In this document: one piece after another, positions 1-6,415 of the stretch
Position numbering within the stretch: the first letter of the stretch is position 1
Layout: every line of letters begins with the position of its first letter
Origin: Candidatus Cloacimonadota bacterium
GTDB lineage: Bacteria; Cloacimonadota; Cloacimonadia; Cloacimonadales; TCS61
Direction of reading: 5' to 3'
Assembly (NCBI GenBank): GCA_021157645.1
Contig: JAGGWC010000195.1
Span: 1 to 9,251 of the forward strand
DNA length: 9,251 nucleotides
Notes under the pieces: generated by a model
Seen by the model: the letters and a program-made list of their open reading frames with translations, nothing else
What the model was told of the DNA's origin: nothing
Databases searched by the model: none
Made by a program: the position numbers and the translations under genes

Positions 1-1
1 A

Positions 2-664
2 AACAAATTCATAAAAGCTTCTACATCAGATCTGTTAATCATTGAGAGTGGTGATACAATTCCCGCGATAGATACTGTAGAAAAAATGATACTTCCATTC
101 TTGGATGAGAAGATCGGAATGACAGGTGGCAGACCTACACCTGAGAACGACCCTCGAACGTTTATTGGTTATAGTGTTAATCTGCTTTGGAATCTGCATC
201 ATGAAATGGCTCTCATTTCTCCCAAGCTTGGTGAGATGGTTGCTTTCAGGAAGATATTTGAACAGATCCCACCCGAGAGTGCTGTTGATGAAGCAAGCAT
301 CGAAGCTATTATGAAAGATAATGATCTGCTTTTGAAATACATACCGGACGCAATTGTTTATAATAAAGGACCAGAAAATTTAACCGATTTTATAAAACAG
401 AGAAGAAGAATTGAAACCGGACACCTCTGGCTTATGGAAAACAGTGATTATTCCGTCTCTTCCCAAAACAAAGGACTTCTAATGGATCTTGCTCTCAAAG
501 AGTTAAAGAAAAACAAAGAGAAAATATTCTTCCTATTTGGAACTGCATTAGTTGAGGTGTACAGTCGCTTCTTAGGCTGGTATGATTATAAAATTCGCAA
601 GAAAAACCCATTTAAATGGGATATTGCGAATTCTACTAAGAATTTAAATAAGGAAATTAAATAA
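2..664 (+). CDS. Family-2 glycosyltransferase, 3' part (5' end beyond window)
   Basis: The frame is open from base 2 with no stop before TAA at 662-664, so the gene starts upstream of the window. The ATG at 86 is internal, because the conserved segment reading DLLIIESGDTIPA lies before it (codons at 29-67). About 220 codons are visible. They show a GT2-like second half: an acidic SGD turn near 47-55 (DXD-like, nucleotide-sugar/metal site), a GMTGGRP segment near 116-136, a DEA acceptor/catalytic-base motif at 287-295, and a QRRR motif at 398-409 followed by a GHLWL stretch. These are the usual landmarks of inverting GT-A enzymes that transfer sugars to lipid or glycan acceptors at the membrane. 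A hydrophobic segment near 521-585 may be a membrane-associated helix. Donor and acceptor cannot be named. The next gene starts 2 bases after the stop, which indicates a shared transcript. Family is well supported; specificity is unknown. Confidence 0.85.
   Translation, partial: NKFIKASTSDLLIIESGDTIPAIDTVEKMILPFLDEKIGMTGGRPTPENDPRTFIGYSVNLLWNLHHEMALISPKLGEMVAFRKIFEQIPPESAVDEASIEAIMKDNDLLLKYIPDAIVYNKGPENLTDFIKQRRRIETGHLWLMENSDYSVSSQNKGLLMDLALKELKKNKEKIFFLFGTALVEVYSRFLGWYDYKIRKKNPFKWDIANSTKNLNKEIK
607..620. repeat. 14-bp perfect palindrome inside the glycosyltransferase 3' end
   Basis: CCCATTTAAATGGG reads the same on both strands and lies about 45 bases before the glycosyltransferase stop codon, within codons for NPFKWD. 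It may be a coincidence of coding sequence, since the encoded residues fit the protein's C-terminus. It has no loop and no T-tract, so a terminator role is unlikely. Confidence 0.4.
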
Positions 665-666
665 TA

Positions 667-1749
667 ATGTTAGAATTAATTCCACGGATTTTAGTTTATA
701 AGTTTTTCCACAAATTCGGTTTTCCAAATATTATGCCAATGAATTATACAGTAAGTCTTTTGTATAAATGTAATTCTCGTTGTAAAACTTGTAATGTTTG
801 GAAAAAGAAATCGGATGATCTCACAGTTTCAGAATATAAGTTGATCTTTAAAAAACTTGGTAGATCACCATACTGGTTTACACTAAGTGGTGGTGAACCT
901 TTTCTTCGTAAAGATATAGTTGAAATTTGCACGGAACTATATAAATACTGTAAACCAAAAATTATTAATATTCCTTCAAATGGGATATTAACCAATACCA
1001 TTGTGAAGAACGTTAAACAGATTACAGAGGTTTGCTCTAAAAGCCAGATAATAATTAATCTCTCAATTGATGGGATTGAAGAAAAACATGATGAAATTCG
1101 AAATGTTCCCGGAAATTATAAGAAAGTAACTAATACATTTAATAAGCTTAAAGCATTAAAAATAGATAATCTTGCAATTGGTATTCATACGGTTATTTCA
1201 AAATTAAATGTAGAGAGTTTTTCTTCTATTGCAAATGATCTCATGCAGCTTAAACCTGATTCTTATATAACAGAAATTGCTGAACAGCGAATTGAGTTAG
1301 ATACAATGGAAAGTGATATTACGCCAGACATTATGTCTTATTGCACAGCTATAGATTATCTAATTCATCGTATTAAGAACGGTAAGTTCAAAGGGATGAA
1401 CAAAATCACTCAATCTTTTAGAATTGAATATTATAATTTGGTAAAGAAAATATTAAGAGATAAAACTCAAGTAATTCCTTGTTATGCTGGTGTTTCTTCT
1501 GCCCAGATTTCACCTGATGGTGAAGTTTGGTCATGCTGTATTAAAGCGGAATCAATGGGTAACTTACGTGATAATGATTATAATTTCAAGAAAATATGGT
1601 TTTCTAAAAAGATGAAAAAAGAGAGAAGATCAATAAAAAATAAGGAATGCTATTGTCCGCTTGCAAATGCTTCCTACACAAATATGTTGATGCATTTTCC
1701 AACTCTTATGAGGGTATTTTATAGAAGTTTCATTAAGTGGTGGAGTTAG
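667..1749 (+). CDS. Radical SAM protein with SPASM/twitch-like C-terminal domain
   Basis: The 360-residue protein carries the radical SAM cluster motif C35-x3-C39-x2-C42, which binds the [4Fe-4S] cluster that cleaves S-adenosylmethionine. It also has the SAM-binding GGEP motif (75-78) and a later SIDG strand motif (133-136) typical of the partial TIM barrel. The C-terminal part has a second cysteine set: C272 in CYAG, a QISPDGEVWSCC segment ending C290-C291, a GNLRD segment, and C328-x-C330. This resembles SPASM/twitch domains, which hold auxiliary Fe-S clusters. Five cysteines fit one extra cluster better than the two of a full SPASM domain. Such proteins modify peptides, sugars or other small molecules; the substrate here is unknown. 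The start is 2 bases after the glycosyltransferase stop, with a distant AAGGA at 650-654. The stop at 1747-1749 abuts the next ATG, so co-translation with both neighbours is likely. A role in glycan or surface modification is inferred from context only. Confidence 0.88.
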   Translation: MLELIPRILVYKFFHKFGFPNIMPMNYTVSLLYKCNSRCKTCNVWKKKSDDLTVSEYKLIFKKLGRSPYWFTLSGGEPFLRKDIVEICTELYKYCKPKIINIPSNGILTNTIVKNVKQITEVCSKSQIIINLSIDGIEEKHDEIRNVPGNYKKVTNTFNKLKALKIDNLAIGIHTVISKLNVESFSSIANDLMQLKPDSYITEIAEQRIELDTMESDITPDIMSYCTAIDYLIHRIKNGKFKGMNKITQSFRIEYYNLVKKILRDKTQVIPCYAGVSSAQISPDGEVWSCCIKAESMGNLRDNDYNFKKIWFSKKMKKERRSIKNKECYCPLANASYTNMLMHFPTLMRVFYRSFIKWWS

Positions 1750-2526
1750 ATGAGAAGTAAGACTAAAAAGAGAATAATTGCATTTATAATGGCTTTAATA
1801 ATTTTTTCAACAGTAGCTTATGTTTTTTATGGTAAGAACTGGTTGGCAGAACAGCAATATATTCAAAGACAGAGAAACAGTGAATTCATGAAGAATGAAT
1901 TAATGCAGAAAATGCTGGATATAGAAAAACAATCTCAAAAAGTGTTTAATGAAATTTTAAATCTATCTTATGATATTGAATTATTTCAGAAACAGAAGAT
2001 CAAACTGAAGAAGACTGATGAAAGAATATTTGAAGTAAACTTGGAACAAAAACCATATTTTGATTTTAAAAATTTGTATCTGATAAGTTCAAATCAGCTT
2101 TTTGTACTTAGCAAAGACCTGAAAAAAATCAAATGGGATAAACATTTCGGAGAAGAACTAATAGATATTGATCTTCTTGATGCAAATAGAATTCTAATTC
2201 TCACAAAGCAGAAAAAAGCGATTTGCTTAAATCGAGACACAGGTAAAGAAATCTGGGTAAAACAACTTAAAACTCTCCCAATAGTTAAAGATAATTCGAT
2301 ATTCCAGATTTCTCTGAATAAATTCAAACAGCTTGATAGAAGCATTATAGTAGTGTTTTCTGAAAATGAAATTGAATTAATAGAAAATATAACTGGTACA
2401 TCTTTGGGCGTTTATAATTCTAAAAATAAAATAGATCATTTAAGTGATTTTGATATTTTAGAAAAATGCATCTATTTCATTGAAGGAAATAAAATAAGTA
2501 AATTAATTTTTGATGTAAAGAGTTAA
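1750..2526 (+). CDS. Membrane-anchored coiled-coil protein with PQQ-like beta-propeller repeats
   Basis: The gene is not recognised as a named family. The 258-residue product has a basic N-terminus (MRSKTKKR), one hydrophobic segment at about 9-27 (signal anchor), and then a charged, glutamine-rich helical stretch at about 33-90 that looks like a coiled coil. From about 105 to the end it is beta-rich, with blade-like repeats. The clearest repeat is ICLNRDTGKEIWV (158-170), which closely matches PQQ-like/WD propeller blades; weaker ones lie near 117-130 and 210-223. There are only about three to four blades, fewer than a closed six- to eight-blade propeller, so the domain may be partial or may assemble with a partner. 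The expected location is the outer face of the inner membrane. There are no catalytic residues to point to; a scaffold or sensor role is inference. Its ATG directly follows the radical SAM stop with no gap, and GGAG at 1742-1745 is the likely binding site, with short spacing. Confidence 0.72.
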   Translation: MRSKTKKRIIAFIMALIIFSTVAYVFYGKNWLAEQQYIQRQRNSEFMKNELMQKMLDIEKQSQKVFNEILNLSYDIELFQKQKIKLKKTDERIFEVNLEQKPYFDFKNLYLISSNQLFVLSKDLKKIKWDKHFGEELIDIDLLDANRILILTKQKKAICLNRDTGKEIWVKQLKTLPIVKDNSIFQISLNKFKQLDRSIIVVFSENEIELIENITGTSLGVYNSKNKIDHLSDFDILEKCIYFIEGNKISKLIFDVKS

Positions 2527-2529
2527 AAA

Positions 2530-3069
2530 ATGACTATTAAAAAAGAATCTTATCAAAATGTAAATTTCTGCCTTAAGTGCGGAAACAAAATGATACTTCG
2601 AGTTGATAAAGAAGGAAAGATGCGTCCAGAATGCATGAAATGCAAATGGACTTATTATAAAAATCCAATTCCTGCCTCAGCTTGTGTTATCCTAAATGAT
2701 AAAAACGAAATTGTAATTATTAAACGTAAATATGAACCCAATGTAGGCGGGTGGGCTTTACCAAGTGGCTATGTAGAAATAGACCAAAATCCTGCAGAAT
2801 GTGCTGTTGATGAAATGAAAGAAGAAACAGGCCTTGATGGAGAAGTAATAGTTCAATTGGGTTACGATACAGAATTTTCATCAATATACGAAAAAGTTAT
2901 CTCATTTGGTTTTTTAATGAAGATAACCGGAGGTGAGCTTCAGGCTGGAGATGATGCAGCCGAAGCACGTTATGTCAGCTTTGATGATCTACCGAAAATT
3001 GCCTTCTCATCACACGTGAAATTTATAAAGATAGTGAAAGCATTATACAGCAAAGAAAATATGAAATAA
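2530..3069 (+). CDS. NUDIX hydrolase with N-terminal zinc ribbon
   Basis: The 179-residue protein begins with a zinc ribbon (C14-x2-C17 and C35-x2-C38), followed by the YYKNP segment common in zinc-ribbon NUDIX enzymes. The NUDIX domain spans about 47-172. The catalytic helix lies at 80-102 and keeps G80, E95, E98, E99 and G101, the residues expected to bind the divalent metal and hydrolyse a nucleoside diphosphate linked to another moiety. Two consensus positions differ: the first Glu of the box is Q86, and the Arg before the catalytic Glu is D94. Related proteins act on NADH, ADP-ribose or similar compounds, but no substrate can be assigned. The start is 3 bases after the previous stop, with AAAGAG at 2517-2522 as a weak binding site, so it probably shares the upstream transcript. 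A repeat-bearing spacer follows, which would end this gene string. Confidence 0.9.
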   Translation: MTIKKESYQNVNFCLKCGNKMILRVDKEGKMRPECMKCKWTYYKNPIPASACVILNDKNEIVIIKRKYEPNVGGWALPSGYVEIDQNPAECAVDEMKEETGLDGEVIVQLGYDTEFSSIYEKVISFGFLMKITGGELQAGDDAAEARYVSFDDLPKIAFSSHVKFIKIVKALYSKENMK

Positions 3070-3146
3070 ACCCCCTTTAATTCCCCCTTCGTAAGGGGGA
3101 CGGGAATGCTCCCCTTGAAAGGGGAGATGCCGTAGGCAGAAGGGTT
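3069..3146. repeat. Palindromic REP-like intergenic element with two GC-rich hairpins
   Basis: The spacer after the NUDIX gene carries two strong hairpins in an otherwise AT-rich background. The first pairs 3082-3089 with 3093-3100 (8 bp, 3-base loop CGT). The second pairs 3109-3116 with 3119-3126 (8 bp, 2-base loop, or 7 bp with a 4-base loop). AACCC at 3069-3073 can pair with GGGTT at 3142-3146 and enclose both, giving a branched fold. The layout of C-run, hairpin and GGG-TT end resembles short dispersed repeats commonly found between genes in many bacterial genomes. No run of T follows either stem, so it is not a classic intrinsic terminator, although the stems could still protect the 3' end of the upstream message. 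Repeat status is inferred; a second copy is not visible in this window. Confidence 0.65.
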
Positions 3147-3170
3147 GAAAAAGAAAACATAGGTAGACAA

Positions 3171-3195
3171 TAAGCCATTGAAAATCAGCGGCTTA
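3171..3195. repeat. Small inverted repeat in the valS leader
   Basis: TAAGCC (3171-3176) and GGCTTA (3190-3195) form a 6-bp stem with a 13-base loop, just upstream of the valS ribosome binding site. The stem is flanked by a direct repeat of ACAATAAG at 3167-3174 and 3196-3203, the second copy of which runs into the AAGGA binding site. No T-box features (specifier loop, UGGN antiterminator bulge) are apparent. It may be a weak leader structure, the scar of a small insertion, or chance. Confidence 0.35.
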
Positions 3196-3200
3196 ACAAT

Positions 3201-3205
3201 AAGGA
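3201..3205 (+). promoter_or_regulatory. Ribosome binding site of valS
   Basis: AAGGA sits 7 bases before the ATG at 3213, a normal spacing. It supports that start, which also gives the expected ValRS N-terminus (MEINKSYEPQKIEKKWYE). Confidence 0.7.
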
Positions 3206-3212
3206 TATTAAA

Positions 3213-5882
3213 ATGGAAATAAATAAAAGTTACGAACCACAAAAGATAGAAAAGAAATGGTATGAAAATAGTATAAAAAATGGATATTTCACACCAAAGA
3301 TAGATAAGAATAAAAAACCTTATACAATATTGATCCCACCACCAAATGTAACCGGAATACTTCATATGGGGCATGTTTTGAATAACACCCTTCAGGATGT
3401 AATGATTCGCTATAAACGCATGACAGGAGTTCCAACTCTTTGGATACCAGGTGTGGATCATGCAGGAATTGCAACCCAGAACGTTGTTGAAAAACAATTA
3501 GCTAATGAAGGCAAAACCCGTCATGATATTGGTAGAGAAAAACTTGTTGAACGTATCTGGGAATGGAAAGAAGAGAAGGGTGGAAGGATAATTGAACAGC
3601 TCAAAATGCTGGGATGTTCTTGTGACTGGACTCGTGAAAGATTTACGATGGATGAAGGTCTTTCCGAAGCAGTTAAAGAAGTATTCATTCAACTCTACGA
3701 GAAAGGGTTGATCTACAAAGGTAAACGTATTATTAATTGGTGTCCCCGCTGTGTAACTGCTCTGGCAAATGACGAAGTTGATCATGAAGACGAGACTGGA
3801 AACCTGTGGAACATGCGCTATCCACTCAAAGATGGAAGTGGCTTTGTAACAGTTGCTACTACCAGGCCGGAAACAATGTTAGGAGATACTGCTGTTGCTG
3901 TACATCCTGATGATGAAAGATACACAGACTTAATTGGTAAAACAGTAATTCTGCCATTTATTGAACGTGAAATTCCAATAATTGCAGATGAATATGTAGA
4001 GAAAGACTTTGGTAGTGGATGTGTTAAAATTACCCCAGCTCACGATCCTAATGATTTTGAAATAGGGCAGAGACACAATCTGGAAAAGATCATTGTAATG
4101 GATGAACACGGAATTATGAATGAAAATGCCGGAAAAGAATTTCAGGGACTTTCACGATTTGAATGCCGCGATAAAATAGTTAAAATGCTTGATAATAAAG
4201 GATTATTGGGGAAAATAGTACCTCATGAACACGCAGTTGGACATTGTTATCGTTGTGATACAGTAATTGAATCATATCTCTCAGATCAGTGGTTCGTTAA
4301 AATGGAACCTTTGGCACAACGGGCAATTGATGCTGTAAAAAATGGTGAAGTTCAGTTCCAACCAAAACGATGGATAAAAGTTTATCTACATTGGATGGAA
4401 AATATTCGTGACTGGTGTATTTCACGTCAGATCTGGTGGGGACACAGAATTCCTGCATATTATTGTGATAAGTGTGGAGAAATTGCTGTTGCTAAGGAAA
4501 CTCCAGTTAAATGTACAAAATGTGGAGGTACAAGTTTCACTCAAGATGAGGATGTGTTGGACACATGGTTTTCAAGTTGGTTATGGCCTTTCAGTACAAT
4601 GGGTTGGCCTCAGAAAACAGAAGATCTTGATTACTTTCTACCAACAAATCTGTTGGTTACAGCTCCAGGAATTATCTATCTTTGGGTAGCACGAATGATA
4701 ATGGCAACACTCGAATTCCAGGATAAAATTCCTTTTGATACAGTTCTTTTACATGGAATGGTTCTTGATGAGAATGGAATAAAGATGAGTAAATCTTTAG
4801 GAAATTCTCCCGATCCAATCCATATTATTGAAGAATACGGAGCCGATGCTCTTAGATTCAGTATGATCTTTAATACACCAAAAGGTGCTGATAGCTATTA
4901 TTCAAATGCAATTCTGGATACCGGAAGGAATTTTGCTAATAAGATCTGGAATGCCTATCGCTTTATGATGATGAATGTTGAGAAGATTGATAAAATTCCT
5001 GAATCTGTCATCCTGAGCGGAGTCGAAGGATTAAAACTTGAACTTGCCGATAAATGGATTTATAGTAGATTGAACGAAGTTATTCAGCTTTCAAAAAAGA
5101 ATTATGAAGAACTCAGGTTTAATGATACTGCGAATATCTTAATGGATTTTATTTGGAAGGAATTTTGCAGTTGGTATTTAGAACTTTCTAAAGATAGAAT
5201 TTACAACAGTGAAAACAAAGAAGAACAGCTTACAGCTAAGTATGTTCTGTTAGATGTATTCCAAACTTCTATGCGTCTATTGCAGCCGATAATGCCATTT
5301 ATTACTGAAGAGATCTGGCAGGGAATTAAAGAGTACTTCCCAATGCCGGAAGAATCACTTGTGATTGCTACTTTCCCAGAAGTTAATAAAAATCTCATTA
5401 ATGAAAAGATCGATACTGATATGTCATTGATACAGGAAACTATTACAGCAATTAGAACTTTACGGAAACAAGTAAATCTTGCTCCAAAAGTAGAGATCGA
5501 AATTTCTATAAAGGTTGCTTCTAAAGAACAAATAAACCTCCTGAAATCTTATGAGAATTATTTTCAGAAGCTTGCAAAAATTTCAAACTTAAAAGCTGAT
5601 GTTAATATAGAAAAGCCTGCTTCTTCAATAGCAGCGGTTGTACAGAATATGGAAATTTATCTTCCTTTGGAAGGTCTTATAGATCTTGATGCAGAAAGAG
5701 AAAAATTAACAAAACAAATAATTAAACTTGAAATTGAATTGAAAAAGATTAATGGTAAACTTCATAATTCTAAGTTTGTCGCAAATGCACCGGAGCAGAT
5801 CGTTGCAAAAGAAAAAGAGAAATATAATGAAGTTAAAACAAAGTTAGATATTACGGTTTCATTGCTTAATGGGCTTAAATAG
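3213..5882 (+). CDS. valS: Valyl-tRNA synthetase
   Basis: This cytoplasmic enzyme charges tRNA-Val with valine using ATP and edits mischarged threonine. The 889 residues match the usual bacterial length. Visible parts in order: the PPPNVTG strand and HIGH motif as HMGH (51-54); a CPRC knuckle (177-180) paired with CYRC (345-348); the CP1 editing domain, with TTRPETMLGDTAVAVHP (217-232) and ITPAHDPNDF (273-282); a second zinc knuckle set, C418-x2-C421 and C434-x2-C437; KMSKS (524-528); an anticodon-binding domain from about 610; and a C-terminal coiled-coil arm (about 825-885). The cysteine knuckles resemble the zinc-binding ValRS type. Between core and anticodon domain, residues 598-607 (SVILSGVEGL) look like an added segment encoded by a repeat-like stretch at 5006-5032. 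The reading frame is intact throughout. The TAG stop overlaps the ribosome binding site of the next gene. Confidence 0.98.
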   Translation: MEINKSYEPQKIEKKWYENSIKNGYFTPKIDKNKKPYTILIPPPNVTGILHMGHVLNNTLQDVMIRYKRMTGVPTLWIPGVDHAGIATQNVVEKQLANEGKTRHDIGREKLVERIWEWKEEKGGRIIEQLKMLGCSCDWTRERFTMDEGLSEAVKEVFIQLYEKGLIYKGKRIINWCPRCVTALANDEVDHEDETGNLWNMRYPLKDGSGFVTVATTRPETMLGDTAVAVHPDDERYTDLIGKTVILPFIEREIPIIADEYVEKDFGSGCVKITPAHDPNDFEIGQRHNLEKIIVMDEHGIMNENAGKEFQGLSRFECRDKIVKMLDNKGLLGKIVPHEHAVGHCYRCDTVIESYLSDQWFVKMEPLAQRAIDAVKNGEVQFQPKRWIKVYLHWMENIRDWCISRQIWWGHRIPAYYCDKCGEIAVAKETPVKCTKCGGTSFTQDEDVLDTWFSSWLWPFSTMGWPQKTEDLDYFLPTNLLVTAPGIIYLWVARMIMATLEFQDKIPFDTVLLHGMVLDENGIKMSKSLGNSPDPIHIIEEYGADALRFSMIFNTPKGADSYYSNAILDTGRNFANKIWNAYRFMMMNVEKIDKIPESVILSGVEGLKLELADKWIYSRLNEVIQLSKKNYEELRFNDTANILMDFIWKEFCSWYLELSKDRIYNSENKEEQLTAKYVLLDVFQTSMRLLQPIMPFITEEIWQGIKEYFPMPEESLVIATFPEVNKNLINEKIDTDMSLIQETITAIRTLRKQVNLAPKVEIEISIKVASKEQINLLKSYENYFQKLAKISNLKADVNIEKPASSIAAVVQNMEIYLPLEGLIDLDAEREKLTKQIIKLEIELKKINGKLHNSKFVANAPEQIVAKEKEKYNEVKTKLDITVSLLNGLK
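5006..5032. repeat. Putative repeat-element insertion, in frame inside valS
   Basis: This short, comparatively GC-rich stretch stands out from the AT-rich gene around it. It contains ATCCT at 5010-5014 facing AGGAT at 5027-5031, with a CTGAGCGGAGTCGAAG core. From memory, this core resembles a small palindromic repeat dispersed between genes of many bacteria. Here it is translated as SVILSGVEGL (residues 598-607), using codons such as AGC, GGA and GTC that differ from the neighbouring codons. It lies at the linker between the catalytic core and the LADKW start of the anticodon-binding domain, where most bacterial ValRS have a shorter stretch. Origin by insertion is inferred; the sequence and its position are seen directly. 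Confidence 0.6.
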
Positions 5883-5886
5883 GAGG
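5881..5886 (+). promoter_or_regulatory. Strong ribosome binding site overlapping the valS stop codon
   Basis: AGGAGG begins inside the valS TAG stop (5880-5882) and is 4 bases from the ATG at 5891. The overlap makes translational coupling between valS and the downstream gene likely and fixes the downstream start. Confidence 0.8.
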
Positions 5887-5890
5887 AACA

Positions 5891-6406
5891 ATGACTGAAG
5901 AAAAAATTGAAACAGAAGCAATCGAAGGTACTGTTGAACAGGAAGAAAATTTTACAAATGATCCTAAAAAAATGAGATTTTATGAGAAATTAAGAAAGAA
6001 GATACAAAAATTAGCTGTTGCCAAAGGTGGAAATAAAGCAGGTGAGTTTACTAAGTATCTTTTCGCTTTACCAGATTTTTTTGTTCTATTATGTAGATTG
6101 GCTGTTGATAAGCGTGTTGGCAGTAAACAGAAATTGCTAGTTGGTGGAATAATTGCTTACGTAATCTCACCAATAGATATTATTCCCGATTTTATTCCAT
6201 TCATAGGTTATGTTGATGATCTTGTACTAGTTGTTTACGGATTAAATATGGTTTTGAATGAAGTGGATAAACAAGTTCTCATTGATAATTGGAGCGGGGA
6301 AGAGGATATTTTAATTCTTCTTCAAAAAATAACTTATGTTGCAGAAAACTTCCTTGATAAGAATATTTTGAGAAAAATTAAAGGCTGGTTTGGAAAGATT
6401 CATTAA
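5891..6406 (+). CDS. DUF1232 (YkvA-like) small membrane-associated protein
   Basis: The 171-residue product contains the DUF1232 signature: AYVISPIDIIPDFIPFIGYVDD (about 89-110), with the SPIDIIPD core at 93-100 and the paired aspartates D109-D110, followed by a hydrophobic stretch to about 123. The family is widespread and its biochemical role is not established; members are predicted to associate with the membrane. The N-terminal 30 residues are acidic and probably disordered, followed by a basic helix (about 27-50). The gene starts 8 bases after valS and ends 9 bases before the next gene, so it is part of the valS transcript. That placement gives no clear functional hint. The domain call is firm; the function is unknown. 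Confidence 0.85.
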   Translation: MTEEKIETEAIEGTVEQEENFTNDPKKMRFYEKLRKKIQKLAVAKGGNKAGEFTKYLFALPDFFVLLCRLAVDKRVGSKQKLLVGGIIAYVISPIDIIPDFIPFIGYVDDLVLVVYGLNMVLNEVDKQVLIDNWSGEEDILILLQKITYVAENFLDKNILRKIKGWFGKIH

Positions 6407-6415
6407 AGAGATTAT

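Noticed and set aside
86..664. ATG at 86 as the true start of the glycosyltransferase
   Set aside because: The frame stays open to the window's first bases, and conserved GT2 residues (the SGD turn) are encoded upstream of this ATG, so it is an internal methionine in a truncated gene.
3082..3126. Intrinsic terminator after the NUDIX gene
   Set aside because: Both stems are strong, but neither is followed by a T-tract on the + strand. A transcript-end role cannot be excluded, but it is not supported by sequence.
3145..3173. Possible promoter before valS (TTGAAA at 3145-3150 with an AT-rich -10 candidate)
   Set aside because: The -10 candidate is weak (GACAAT with a 15-base spacer, or CAATAA with 17), and TTGAAA is expected often by chance in DNA this AT-rich. 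A promoter somewhere in this gap is plausible but cannot be placed.
3070..3212. T-box riboswitch controlling valS
   Set aside because: The spacer is short, and no specifier loop, T-box consensus or terminator/antiterminator pair is visible. The stems present are better explained by a repeat element.
2970..3497. Long minus-strand open frame of 175 codons across the spacer and the valS start
   Set aside because: It lies antisense to the ends of two well-supported genes. Its middle is just the translation of the palindromic element at 3069-3146, and it shows no recognisable domain.
4408..4689. Plus-strand 93-codon open frame inside valS
   Set aside because: It is a shifted-frame shadow of the ValRS zinc-knuckle region, with no independent ribosome binding site or domain.
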